From JAWPMT01 sp965267435 (lineage in GTDB: Bacteria; Bacteroidota; Bacteroidia; Cytophagales; Cyclobacteriaceae): a DNA stretch of 64,000 nucleotides. The position numbers and the translations under genes were made by a program. Numbering within the stretch: the stretch's first letter is position 1; the number at the start of each line of letters is the position of its first letter. The notes beneath the pieces were generated by a model. It was not told the DNA's origin, did not search any database, and saw only the letters and a program-made list of their open reading frames with translations. The DNA lies in contig OZ253960.1 in the NCBI GenBank assembly GCA_965267435.1, positions 7,019,301 to 7,083,300 on the forward strand, read 5' to 3'. Positions 51,714-60,245 of this stretch are shown one piece after another.

Positions 51714-53666
51714 TTAAACATCCACGTTGGCATATTTGGCGTTTTGCTCAATGAATTCTCTGCGCGGTGCTACCTCGTCGCCCATCAGCATAGAGAAGAG
51801 ATGATCGGCTTCTGCCGCCGACTCGATCGTCACCTGCTTGAGGCTTCTATGCTCAGGATTCATGGTAGTTTGCCACAGCTGTTCGGGATTCATCTCACCG
51901 AGACCCTTGTATCGCTGCACATTGACACTATCTTCCTTGCCGCTCGCGATTTCACTGATCACACGATCTCTATCATCATCGTTCCAGGCGTATTTTTCAG
52001 CCTTACCTTTTTTGATCAAATAGAGTGGGGGAAGGGCAATGTACACGTAGCCACGTTCCACGAGCTCTCTCATGTATCTGAAAAAGAAAGTCAGGATCAG
52101 CGTTCGGATATGGCTACCATCTACGTCCGCATCCGTCATGATGATGATCTTGTGGTAACGAAGCTTATTTGTGTTGAGGGCTTTTTCGTCCTCCTCTGTC
52201 CCAAATGATACTCCCAACGCAGTGATCATGTTCTTGATCTCTTCGTTGTCGTAGATCTTGTGTTCCTGGGCCTTTTCGACATTCAGGATTTTACCCCTCA
52301 GAGGTAGGATAGCTTGAAATTTCCTGTCTCGTCCCTGCTTGGCGCTACCTCCGGCAGAATCTCCCTCCACGAGGTAGATCTCACAAAGTGCCGGGTCTCT
52401 CTCCGAGCAGTCTGCCAGTTTGCCAGGAAGACCTGTGCCGGACAAGACGTTCTTGCGCTGTACCATTTCCCGCGCCTTTCGGGCGGCGTGTCGTGCCTGG
52501 GCAGCGAGGATCACTTTGGATACGATCTGCTTGGCCTCCTTGGGATTCTCCTCGAGGAAGTTGTTGAGGATCTCGCTGACGCTCGAGTCCACGGCACCAC
52601 TGACTTCAGAGTTACCAAGCTTCGTCTTGGTCTGTCCCTCAAACTGCGGCTCGGCCACTTTTACCGATATGACGGCTGTTAGCCCTTCACGAAAGTCATC
52701 CCCACTGATGTCCACTTTCACTTTTTCAAGCAAACCAGATCGGTCAGCGTAGGACTTCAGCGTTCGGGTCAGCGCACGTCGGAATCCTGCTACGTGGGTA
52801 CCGCCCTCGATCGTATTGATATTGTTAACATATGAAACGACATTCTCAGAGAACGAGGTGTTGTAGCTCATAGCTACTTGCACAGGTGTATCCGTCTTGT
52901 CGTTTTCGATGTAGATGGGGTCAGGGATGAGTTTCTCCCTTGTGGCATCCAGGTAGCTCACAAATTCGCGCAGCCCACCTTCTGAATAGAACTCGTCATG
53001 CCGGTCTTCACCATCATCGGATTCGCGGTGATCCACCAATTGGATCCTGATCCCTGAATTCAAAAATGCCAATTCACGCAACCTGGAGGCCACGGTGGCA
53101 TAATTGTACACTGTTTCGTTGAATATCGTGTCGTCGGGAGTGAAGTGGACGGTCGTGCCAGTGATGTCCGTATCGCCGGTTACTTCGACCTGCGTCTTGG
53201 GCGCTCCGCGTTCATAGGTCTGACGATGTACCTTGCCGTTGCGGTGAACAGTTGCTACCAATTTGGTAGATAAGGCATTGACACAGGATACGCCCACGCC
53301 GTGAAGTCCACCAGAGACTTTGTAGGTGTCCTTGTCAAACTTTCCACCAGCGTGGAGCACGGTCATTACCACTTCCAGTGCAGACTTCTTTTCCTTCGGG
53401 TGCATCTCCGTGGGGATGCCCCGGCCGTTATCGCTGACGATGATGGAATTGTCTTCGTTAATTTCGACTTTGATCAGGTCACAGTAGCCTGCGAGTGCTT
53501 CGTCGACAGAGTTATCGACAACTTCCCAGATCAGGTGATGGAGCCCTTTCACGCCTACATCCCCGATGTACATCGCTGGTCGTTTTCTAACCGCCTCTAA
53601 TCCTTCTAATACCTGTATGTTGCTGGCTGAATAGTCGCCTTTATTCAATGGAGTATTTTCTTCCAT
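51714..53666 (-). CDS. gyrB: DNA gyrase subunit B
   Basis: 650 aa, the usual Bacteroidota size. GHKL ATPase motifs EVVDNSVDEALAGY, SDNGRGIPTEMHP and GLHGVGVSCVNALS, transducer region, then the TOPRIM domain with LVEGDSAGGSAKQGRDRK, DADVDGSHIRTLIL and the C-terminal QRYKGLGEMNPEQLW. It drives negative supercoiling with GyrA (not in the window). A -7 box precedes it and two DnaA boxes lie in the same intergenic region. Confidence 0.97.
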   Translation of the reverse strand: MEENTPLNKGDYSASNIQVLEGLEAVRKRPAMYIGDVGVKGLHHLIWEVVDNSVDEALAGYCDLIKVEINEDNSIIVSDNGRGIPTEMHPKEKKSALEVVMTVLHAGGKFDKDTYKVSGGLHGVGVSCVNALSTKLVATVHRNGKVHRQTYERGAPKTQVEVTGDTDITGTTVHFTPDDTIFNETVYNYATVASRLRELAFLNSGIRIQLVDHRESDDGEDRHDEFYSEGGLREFVSYLDATREKLIPDPIYIENDKTDTPVQVAMSYNTSFSENVVSYVNNINTIEGGTHVAGFRRALTRTLKSYADRSGLLEKVKVDISGDDFREGLTAVISVKVAEPQFEGQTKTKLGNSEVSGAVDSSVSEILNNFLEENPKEAKQIVSKVILAAQARHAARKAREMVQRKNVLSGTGLPGKLADCSERDPALCEIYLVEGDSAGGSAKQGRDRKFQAILPLRGKILNVEKAQEHKIYDNEEIKNMITALGVSFGTEEDEKALNTNKLRYHKIIIMTDADVDGSHIRTLILTFFFRYMRELVERGYVYIALPPLYLIKKGKAEKYAWNDDDRDRVISEIASGKEDSVNVQRYKGLGEMNPEQLWQTTMNPEHRSLKQVTIESAAEADHLFSMLMGDEVAPRREFIEQNAKYANVDV

Positions 53667-53686
53667 ATTTCTTTATTCCAAACACG

Positions 53687-53694
53687 CAAAAATA
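53687..53694 (-). promoter_or_regulatory. Candidate -7 promoter box (TATTTTTG) of gyrB
   Basis: TATTTTTG on the minus strand matches TAnnTTTG and ends 21 nt before the gyrB ATG at 53666, the same distance as for the ECF sigma gene. No convincing -33 TTTG was found. Confidence 0.4.
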
Positions 53695-53812
53695 ACGAAT
53701 TATAAGCACAGGAAAAGCATCATGAGCTACTTTCGACAGTTATAACGAAAATTGCACGACGCAATGGCAGGATCTCCCGTATTTTTTTGTTAATCAGCAC
53801 ATTGGAGGTTTC

Positions 53813-53845
53813 TTATCCACATATTGGAATTGGATTTTATCCACA
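53813..53845 (+). promoter_or_regulatory. Two DnaA boxes in the gyrB upstream region
   Basis: TTATCCACA occurs twice as perfect copies, 53813-53821 and 53837-53845, with 24 nt between starts and the same orientation. They lie in the 310-nt spacer between gyrB and the CoA-binding gene, which otherwise holds a T-rich stretch and no gene. They could be part of oriC or a DnaA-controlled gyrB regulatory region. A run of T (53780-53788) nearby is compatible with either. Confidence 0.6.
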
Positions 53846-53976
53846 AATCTGCACAGCAATGAGGGTATGTTGTAGGGTGCAAAGCCAAGTCCTACCCAAG
53901 CGGTTTTTACCGGCCTGGTGATCAGGTCACATTTTCATCACGAAGTGTACAAGTGATTATTTTGGAATGTGGCTCC

Positions 53977-54342
53977 TTAGTAGGTGCCGGCACTTAGCAT
54001 CACCAGTGTGCAGGCGTCTTCCACATCTATTCCGTTAGCGATGGCATTGGCGGCAAGTGCCGGGTTTTCGGTGCCCGGGTTGAAGATGATCCTTCTTGGT
54101 TTCAGAGACAGTAAATAATCCTGCCATTCGGCCTGGTGCGTAGGATTGATGTATAGTGTTACGGTGTCAATATCCTCAATCTCCGGTTGCTCGCGAAGGT
54201 TGAGGATTTGCCGGCCAGCTACTTCACCCTTTCGTATGCCTATGGGTACAATTTCATGCCCGGATTGGGTGAGGCGATTGGCTGCCATATAAGCATAGCG
54301 ACTGGGGTTTGGAGAGGCCCCTACGATCAATGTTCTTTTCAT
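53977..54342 (-). CDS. CoA-binding domain protein (YccU-like)
   Basis: 121 aa, a stand-alone CoA-binding Rossmann domain: TLIVGASPNPSRYAYMAANRL, a VTLYINPTHQAEWQDYLL helix and a RRIIFNPGTENPALA strand. The protein binds CoA in vitro in relatives but the role is not established. Its ATG overlaps the stop of the YwqK-repeat gene (ATGA), so it is the downstream partner in that transcript. Confidence 0.88.
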   Translation of the reverse strand: MKRTLIVGASPNPSRYAYMAANRLTQSGHEIVPIGIRKGEVAGRQILNLREQPEIEDIDTVTLYINPTHQAEWQDYLLSLKPRRIIFNPGTENPALAANAIANGIDVEDACTLVMLSAGTY

Positions 54343-56198
54343 TTACTGCTGCTAGTTTTTGATTTTCTCCGTACCGTCCAGCCAATGTTGACTCCAAACC
54401 TTATCGGGACGTAGAGACTTCCTTGGTTGAACGAATCAAAAACCTCAATGAAGTCCGGATTAGTTTCATCATAGAGATTTTCCCAGCTTCGAAAACCTAC
54501 GTCGACGCCGACATAAGCGTCAAGCGTGAAGCCGGGATTTTGACCATTTTGCATCCACCGGGCGCCGACAAACAGGCCGTAGGCCCCGAGGACTTCATTG
54601 GCTTCTATTTCTGTTCGTTCGAAAGGCAAAGATGTCATGTCCTGCACTTTAGCCTTGTGATTGATGATTGACACATTGATCTCATGACCAAAGTAGAACA
54701 TGCCAAATTCCTCCTCGGGATGGTAAAATTTTTGTCGAAAGATCAGGCTTGCACCACTCGAAAAGACTTCATCAAATGACGCTTCCTTGTACAATTTGAA
54801 GAATGGGTCCCGATGATAGATCACCTGAAGTTCATAGCCAAGTCGCTCCTGGAAATAGTATTCTACCGAAAGGGGCAGTTGGTCGACAATCAGCCACAGT
54901 GGGTTACTCGCCGCGATGACTCCCACGTATTCATTCACTGTTCGCTTGAAGTACCGAATGGATTTCGTCTTGTAGATATACTCTGGTTTATCCGACCGGT
55001 TTCTTCCTGCATCAGTATCTGCTGGTGGTAGTTCGGTGATCCGGAAGAAAGGCTTTTCTTCCTCGTATATAGGTCTGTAAACACCTGCAAGACTGCCATC
55101 TGGATTGAAGAGCTTCCACTCGCCGACCCGCTTGTCATCTTCCAGGGTGCCCTTCATTTTCAGCGACTGATCAGGGTAGTAGCCGGTATATTCACCTTTA
55201 CCCTCCTGGAAGTTGGCTTCCCCATCCATCACACCACTTTCATTGAAGAAGATCCATCGTCCCTGTCGCTTACCGGCCAGGATCTCACCTTTGGCTTTTT
55301 GGGTACCGCTCGGGTAATACTCAGTATAGACACCATCGCCCTGATCGTACGTTCCTACCGCCTTCATTTCACCACTTTCGTAGTAAAGGTTCCACTGCCC
55401 ATCGCGGGCATCTTCCACGTGCTCTCCTTCGCTACTTTTCTGACCATTTGCGTGGAAATATGTCCAATGTCCCGTTTTCTTGCCCTTTTCATACTTGCCG
55501 CTGGCGGAGACATTGCCATTCTTGTGGTAGAATTCCCATTGACCATCTCTCAGGCCCTTCTGATAGGCGCCAATTGCTTGCAGTTCACTTGTTTCATAAT
55601 AGTACTCCCAGGTGCCCTCACTTACGCCCTGCGCGTTGTAGCCTTCCATACGAACTGCGCCAGAGGGATAAAACTGCTTGTAAACACCGTTGCCCGATTC
55701 ATAATAAGCCTGCGCCTTGGATGACCCATCTTCGAAGAAGTAATTCCAAATACCCTCCTTCTGGTCTTTGAAATAGCTGCCGGAGCTCTTTTCATTGCCA
55801 TTCTCGTAGTAATGAGTCCAGTAGCCGGTCTTTTTTCCATTGTCTAGGGTACCGCTAGCCTTCAACTGGCCTGATTCGAAATAGTACATCCATTTTCCCT
55901 GCTGGTTGGAGGCTCGGTAGTGCCCCTGGGTCTTACGTCGGCCATTCTCGAAGTAATACGTCCAGAGGCTATCCGGCAGACCATTTACATACCAGCCTTC
56001 AATTTTTGTATTGCCGTTTTGGTAAAACGACTGATAGATACCGTGCGGGATGGTATCAGCGATACGAAATTCGATGACTTCGCTGAGTTCCTGCTTTTCC
56101 TCGTCGTAGTACTTGCTGTTCTTGAAGGTTTGTGAAAAGCAACTGATCGTGGCGCCCCAGAGAATGATGTATGCAATATTTCTTTTGTAGCTGGTCAT
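54339..56198 (-). CDS. YwqK-type repeat protein with C-terminal barrel-like domain
   Basis: 619 aa. A short leader (about 1-24) ends FSQTF. Residues about 40-370 contain around 12 imperfect repeats of about 23-24 aa of the pattern YYENGxxxxxGxYxxGxxxGxWxYY (toxin-antitoxin YwqK/MORN-like family). Residues about 400-619 differ: amphipathic beta strands (YFQERLGYELQVIYH, YLDAYVGVDVGFRSW-like, RFGVNIGWTVRRK) that look like a small outer-membrane barrel. The repeats may form a surface-exposed solenoid on that anchor. Partner or target unknown. It is followed by the TDO gene in the same direction (16-nt gap). Confidence 0.8.
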   Translation of the reverse strand: MTSYKRNIAYIILWGATISCFSQTFKNSKYYDEEKQELSEVIEFRIADTIPHGIYQSFYQNGNTKIEGWYVNGLPDSLWTYYFENGRRKTQGHYRASNQQGKWMYYFESGQLKASGTLDNGKKTGYWTHYYENGNEKSSGSYFKDQKEGIWNYFFEDGSSKAQAYYESGNGVYKQFYPSGAVRMEGYNAQGVSEGTWEYYYETSELQAIGAYQKGLRDGQWEFYHKNGNVSASGKYEKGKKTGHWTYFHANGQKSSEGEHVEDARDGQWNLYYESGEMKAVGTYDQGDGVYTEYYPSGTQKAKGEILAGKRQGRWIFFNESGVMDGEANFQEGKGEYTGYYPDQSLKMKGTLEDDKRVGEWKLFNPDGSLAGVYRPIYEEEKPFFRITELPPADTDAGRNRSDKPEYIYKTKSIRYFKRTVNEYVGVIAASNPLWLIVDQLPLSVEYYFQERLGYELQVIYHRDPFFKLYKEASFDEVFSSGASLIFRQKFYHPEEEFGMFYFGHEINVSIINHKAKVQDMTSLPFERTEIEANEVLGAYGLFVGARWMQNGQNPGFTLDAYVGVDVGFRSWENLYDETNPDFIEVFDSFNQGSLYVPIRFGVNIGWTVRRKSKTSSSK

Positions 56199-56214
56199 AT
56201 CGCTCCCGTCGGTG

Positions 56215-57162
56215 CTACGACGACTCCATGTTTACCTTGCGTCCCCAGGTCTCTAGTTCGTCCTCAGTCCATAGTTCAGGGTAGAAGGTAATTCTTTGGT
56301 TTTTGGGAGGGAGATATTTTTGCCAGTTGGTACCCCCGGTGGCTTTGATTTGGTCAGGGTCTTTTTGCAAATAACGGACAGTAGATCGGAAATGTGCCAA
56401 CGGCCAGGCGACATTGGCCCGGTGGTCAAGTCCTCTTAACGCGTCCTCTATTTCCTTGGAGTTGGGGAATCGCTGTAGGTAGGCATACCGGAGGTTGCTG
56501 GCTTTGACAGCCTCGGCCTGCCGAATGAATTCGATGGAATACTTTCCTTCAAACTGCCTAAGTGTAAGGGTTTTCTTTCCTGTAGCCAGTTCCGTGGCTC
56601 CTTGTTTCCAATAAAGGAAGTCGTAAATCTTCTCAGCAGAGGCACCTTCCTCCAGCGATTCGCGGAGCCTCGGAGGCACGAGATTCACAAAATCCGTCGA
56701 GTTGATTTCGATCTGGCGGTATTGTGCCGACTGAAATCCACTTGAGGGGAGGAGTGACATTCGGAAGCGAAGAAACTGGTCGGGATCCATTCCGTCTATC
56801 ATCACATCAAATGAATCGATGAGATGATCGAAATATCGATTGATACGTTTTATCCGCTTTAGGAAGGTTGCTTCGGAGATATCGTCAACCTCAATGATCT
56901 GAGCTTGCTCATGCAAAATGAGATTGAAATACAGCTCAGTGATTTGATGGTAGATGATGAAGACCTTCTCATCCGGGAAATGCGTCTTAGGCGTCTGCAA
57001 ACTGAGGAGTGTATCCAGATGGATATAGTCCCAATAGGTCAGATAATCAGCGTGGAGCAAGCCCTCTAGGTAGGAGGAGAGGTCTTGACCCATAGCATCG
57101 TACTTCTCTTCCAGCTTTTCCAGCTGGCCAATAACCTTTTCGTCGAATACTCTTTTATTCAT
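56215..57162 (-). CDS. kynA: Tryptophan 2,3-dioxygenase family protein
   Basis: 315 aa from ATG 57162 (a GTG at 57168 would start two residues earlier, inside the operator-like repeat). The family pattern is clear: DYLTYWDYIHLDTLLSLQTP and VFIIYHQITELYFNLILHEQAQI, the substrate-pocket/heme region, and SSGFQSAQYRQIEI. It oxidises tryptophan to N-formylkynurenine with heme. Spacing to the divergent glutaryl-CoA dehydrogenase suggests joint control. Tetramer expected; gene is longer than the 280-aa bacterial norm. Confidence 0.85.
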   Translation of the reverse strand: MNKRVFDEKVIGQLEKLEEKYDAMGQDLSSYLEGLLHADYLTYWDYIHLDTLLSLQTPKTHFPDEKVFIIYHQITELYFNLILHEQAQIIEVDDISEATFLKRIKRINRYFDHLIDSFDVMIDGMDPDQFLRFRMSLLPSSGFQSAQYRQIEINSTDFVNLVPPRLRESLEEGASAEKIYDFLYWKQGATELATGKKTLTLRQFEGKYSIEFIRQAEAVKASNLRYAYLQRFPNSKEIEDALRGLDHRANVAWPLAHFRSTVRYLQKDPDQIKATGGTNWQKYLPPKNQRITFYPELWTEDELETWGRKVNMESS

Positions 57163-57163
57163 G

Positions 57164-57180
57164 TACACCCTAAAAGTGTA
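57164..57180. promoter_or_regulatory. Operator-like inverted repeat between kynA and the acyl-CoA dehydrogenase gene
   Basis: TACACCCTAAAAGTGTA is a 17-nt element with TACAC/GTGTA arms. It sits directly before the kynA ATG (57162) and touches the -7 box of the opposite gene. The CCTAAA core recurs at about 57197 (ACCCTAAATAC), which suggests two regulator sites. The regulator is not known. Confidence 0.45.
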
Positions 57181-57186
57181 AATTTG
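57179..57186 (+). promoter_or_regulatory. Candidate -7 promoter box (TAAATTTG) of the acyl-CoA dehydrogenase gene
   Basis: TAAATTTG matches TAnnTTTG and lies 31 nt before the ATG at 57218. It overlaps the last bases of the operator-like repeat, so binding there could block transcription. Confidence 0.45.
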
Positions 57187-57217
57187 AGGCTTTATACCCT
57201 AAATACAAAGCAGATAG

Positions 57218-58459
57218 ATGTCACAAGAAACATTAGCCCCTGAACATAGAAATGATGGAATGAGCAGTTTTGAAAAAAGAAATTTTCAGGATGAGTTTGA
57301 GTCCCCTGACTTTTATGGCATCGATGACTTGCTGACGGAGGAGCATAAGCTGATTCGCAGCTCTGTTCGGCAATTCGTAAAGAAGGAGATCACCCCCTAC
57401 GTGGACTCCTGGGCCGAGCACAATCATTTTCCCGTTGAGATTGTCAGAAAGTTTGGAGAAGTCGGCGCTTTTGGCCCGGCATTACCCCTGGAGTACGGTG
57501 GCGGTGGCCTTGACTACATTTCCTACGGATTGATCATGCAGGAGATCGAGCGCGGGGATAGTGGCATGCGTTCGACCGCATCAGTCCAGGGCTCGCTTGT
57601 TATGTATCCGATATACGCTTTTGGATCCGAAGAGCAGCGCAAGAAGTATCTTCCCAAGCTTGGGAGCGGAGAAATGTTGGGCTGCTTTGGCCTGACGGAA
57701 CCCAATCACGGGAGTAACCCAAGTGGCATGGAGACACATTTTCGGGATGCTGGAGATCACTATGTGCTGAATGGCGCCAAGATGTGGATCTCCAATTCAC
57801 CAAAGGCAGACATTGCCGTCGTGTGGGCCAAGAATGAGGAAGGTCGTATCCATGGCCTGATAGTCGAGCGAGGAATGGAAGGGTTCTCGACACCGGAAAC
57901 CCATGGTAAATGGTCTCTGAGAGCTTCTGCGACAGGCGAGCTAGTATTCAATGATGTGAAGGTCCCAAAGGAGAATCTGTTGCCTGGGAAGAGCGGCCTG
58001 GGCGCACCTATGAAATGCCTGGACAGTGCACGCTATGGCATTGCCTGGGGAGCCATCGGAGCAGCCATGGACTGTTATGATTCCGCTCGCCGCTATTCAC
58101 TCGAGCGAATTCAGTTTGATAAACCCATCGGTGCATTTCAACTTGTGCAGAAAAAACTGGCAGAAATGCTCACAGAGATCACCAAGGCGCAACTCCTCAA
58201 TTGGCGATTGGGCAAATTGATGGAGGAAGGCAAGGCCACAACGCCTCAGATCTCGCTTGCCAAGCGCAACAATGTAGCTGTGGCTTTGGACATTGCACGT
58301 GAGGCACGGCAGATACACGGTGGCATGGGTATCACTTCGGAGTATCCCATGATGCGCCACATGATGAACCTTGAGTCTGTGGTTACCTATGAGGGTACAC
58401 ATGATATTCACCTGCTTATCCTCGGTGCGGATATTACCGGTATCCCGTCCTTTAAGTAG
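57218..58459 (+). CDS. Glutaryl-CoA dehydrogenase-like acyl-CoA dehydrogenase
   Basis: 413 aa. Acyl-CoA dehydrogenase fold: FGLTEPNHGSNPSGMET (FAD site), MWISNSPKADIAVVWAK, and the C-terminal catalytic Glu in VTYEGTHDIHLLILGADITGIPSF. The GTHDIHxLILGxxITGI run is diagnostic for glutaryl-CoA dehydrogenases among the family. It oxidises and decarboxylates glutaryl-CoA to crotonyl-CoA in lysine and tryptophan breakdown. This fits the neighbouring tryptophan 2,3-dioxygenase. Confidence 0.9.
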   Translation: MSQETLAPEHRNDGMSSFEKRNFQDEFESPDFYGIDDLLTEEHKLIRSSVRQFVKKEITPYVDSWAEHNHFPVEIVRKFGEVGAFGPALPLEYGGGGLDYISYGLIMQEIERGDSGMRSTASVQGSLVMYPIYAFGSEEQRKKYLPKLGSGEMLGCFGLTEPNHGSNPSGMETHFRDAGDHYVLNGAKMWISNSPKADIAVVWAKNEEGRIHGLIVERGMEGFSTPETHGKWSLRASATGELVFNDVKVPKENLLPGKSGLGAPMKCLDSARYGIAWGAIGAAMDCYDSARRYSLERIQFDKPIGAFQLVQKKLAEMLTEITKAQLLNWRLGKLMEEGKATTPQISLAKRNNVAVALDIAREARQIHGGMGITSEYPMMRHMMNLESVVTYEGTHDIHLLILGADITGIPSFK

Positions 58460-58486
58460 TTCGGATAATCTTGTGGTGTTAGAAAT

Positions 58487-58512
58487 AAAAAAGGCCCGAA
58501 ATGGGCCTTTCT
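58487..58512. terminator. Bidirectional terminator between two convergent genes
   Basis: AAAGGCCC / GGGCCTTT forms an 8-bp stem with a GAAAT loop, flanked by A residues on one side and T residues on the other. It serves the acyl-CoA dehydrogenase gene and the opposite unknown gene. Confidence 0.85.
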
Positions 58513-58541
58513 TGTGTGTGAGTTAGTCGGATAGTATCTTT

Positions 58542-59015
58542 TTATACACTAGTGGCGGGTATCTTTTCATCCGCCTTGTACTTTAGTGCTTCTTCCACAA
58601 TCTGCTGGGCTGTGAGTTCACCCTCAAAACCCAACTCCTCTGGCAAGAAGATCAGGTCGCTGGCACGTGGGTGGGGTACGTTGGTCTCAAAGACCTCTTG
58701 ATAAAAGATGATATCAGGATCTCCATCAAGAATTCGTGATACGACCTCTACCAGTTCCTTCTTAGAGACGTTGTCCAGTTTTTTGGGCTTTGGATTAGCT
58801 GCTACTCGTGCAAACTCTTCGACGACTTCCGTCTCGTTAAAGAATTCGAAGTATTCCAGGTCATAGTTACGCCCCGTGAATTCATTGAATGTCCTGATCA
58901 GCACGCTGACATCCTGCTTCGCCTCCAGTCCCTTCAATATGTCAGAGACCCGCTTCTCGACCTGCTTGATGCGGTCGTTGTTTGCAGTAGGCTGAAGTTG
59001 TTTCCTAAGTTTCAT
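58542..59015 (-). CDS. Conserved cytosolic protein of unknown function
   Basis: 157 aa with ATG at 59015. The start (MKLRKQLQP) is basic, then the chain is acidic and helical with FNEFTGRNYDLEYFEFFN near residue 45-63 and a C-terminal PEELGFEGELTAQQIVEEAL helix. No signal, no membrane segment and no recognised family. Codon use resembles neighbours. The 308-nt stretch upstream of it carries no gene. Confidence 0.55.
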   Translation of the reverse strand: MKLRKQLQPTANNDRIKQVEKRVSDILKGLEAKQDVSVLIRTFNEFTGRNYDLEYFEFFNETEVVEEFARVAANPKPKKLDNVSKKELVEVVSRILDGDPDIIFYQEVFETNVPHPRASDLIFLPEELGFEGELTAQQIVEEALKYKADEKIPATSV

Positions 59016-59323
59016 AGTTTACTATGTTGATTGTATGCAAGCAGCCTTTGAACTAGTTGTCTCGTAGGACATACTGCTTCTAAAGCTGCGATGAAAATAT
59101 ATCCGGCCCCTTGCGCCGGCAAAAGCAATGTAGTGAACGGGTTATTTGTCGTGTGGAAGTCGTTTTGTGATACCAGGGGTGGACTCCTGTGGCAGGTAGG
59201 TGCCAAGTTACAAATCGAGAAGAAGTTGATCTAGGCTCAGGATTCGAACTGACAACTTTGTCATTCCGCTTGCATCTCAGAAGTGTGTTGGACTATCAGT
59301 TATAAAGAATATATTGGTGAGAT
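59016..59323. other. Gene-less stretch with a degraded tRNA-like segment
   Basis: No credible coding frame is seen. At about 59238-59300 the minus strand reads CAGTTCGAATCCTG, like a T-arm, preceded by a segment that resembles the middle of a tRNA. However the T-loop is 8 nt instead of 7, the acceptor halves do not pair, and there is no proper anticodon stem. I read it as a possible tRNA relic, not an active gene. The rest shows nothing recognisable. Confidence 0.35.
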
Positions 59324-60061
59324 TCAGTATCTACTGGTAGCGAGAATCTGGGTCACCAGGTAGTCGCCAATGATCACGGCAATACTACAGCGTATGACCG
59401 CCAGGGTGCTGGCTCTACCCACTTCCAGTGCCCCTCCCCGCACGCCGAATCCATGGAAACTGGAAATGGCCGGTACGATGAGCCCGAAGAGGCAAGCCTT
59501 CACCATAATGATAGTAATTGTGAAGGGGTTGAAGTTGGTGCGGATCCCTTTGATGTAGTCCGTCACTGAGATGATCCCGAGGAATTTTGCCGCGAAGTAG
59601 CCTCCAACCATCGCCGTGAAAATGGAGAAGATGATCAGGACCGGAAACATGACCTGTGACGCCATCAGCTTGGGCAGCACGAGATAGGAACGAGAGTTGA
59701 TACCCATCACCTCCAATGCATCGATTTGTTCGGTTACCTTCATGGTGCCGAGCTCACCTGCGATGAGAGAGCCAACCTTCCCTGAGTAGATGAGCGCCAT
59801 GAGTGTAGGCATCATGGAGAATACTGTGTCACGCACGACCATGCCGATTACGTAGTCCTGAATGTAGCCCCCAGTGAGATTGAAGGCCGTTTGAATAGCA
59901 CTGACGGCACCGGTGAAAAGGGAAACGGATGTGACGATGAACAACGACTTGTAGCCTACTTTGATGGCTTCCATAAAGGCGTTTTCAGAGAGTCCTCGCC
60001 CCCCCTCGATCCTGCGAAAGATATCCCCAAAAAAAAGAATGAATGAGCCAATCGCGTGCAT
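59324..60061 (-). CDS. MlaE-family ABC transporter permease
   Basis: 245 aa with about five or six membrane segments. The MlaE core is clear: GYKSLFIVTSVSLFTGAVSAIQTAFNL, the MGINSRSYLVLPKLMAS segment, the EQIDALEVMG coupling helix and the C-terminal GGALEVGRASTLAVIRCSIAVI. It would be the permease of an inner-membrane phospholipid transporter (Mla) exchanging lipids with the outer membrane. The ATPase gene mlaF, usually next in line, is absent downstream, where a gene-less stretch and an unknown gene follow. It begins ATG at 60061. Confidence 0.9.
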   Translation of the reverse strand: MHAIGSFILFFGDIFRRIEGGRGLSENAFMEAIKVGYKSLFIVTSVSLFTGAVSAIQTAFNLTGGYIQDYVIGMVVRDTVFSMMPTLMALIYSGKVGSLIAGELGTMKVTEQIDALEVMGINSRSYLVLPKLMASQVMFPVLIIFSIFTAMVGGYFAAKFLGIISVTDYIKGIRTNFNPFTITIIMVKACLFGLIVPAISSFHGFGVRGGALEVGRASTLAVIRCSIAVIIGDYLVTQILATSRY

Positions 60062-60245
60062 TATCTGCTATTCATGTTTGACAGCAAGATGGTACCAATT
60101 ACCGGAAGTTCTGCTATTAGCTTTCGAATATAATCCGAGCTGCGTTATCGAATCTGTGCCAGTTGGTGGCAATTCCGTCCCGGATTTCACTTGATGTCTA
60201 AATTGCCTTCTCCACAATTTGAAAAATACCATTGGTCCTTGAGAA

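Noticed and set aside
54400..56100. CRISPR-like array, because of regularly spaced similar segments
   Set aside because: The similarity is at protein level (YwqK repeats inside one reading frame); DNA repeats are imperfect and there are no spacers.
59238..59300. tRNA gene on the minus strand
   Set aside because: The T-loop is 8 nt, the acceptor ends do not pair and no valid anticodon stem-loop exists; at most a relic.
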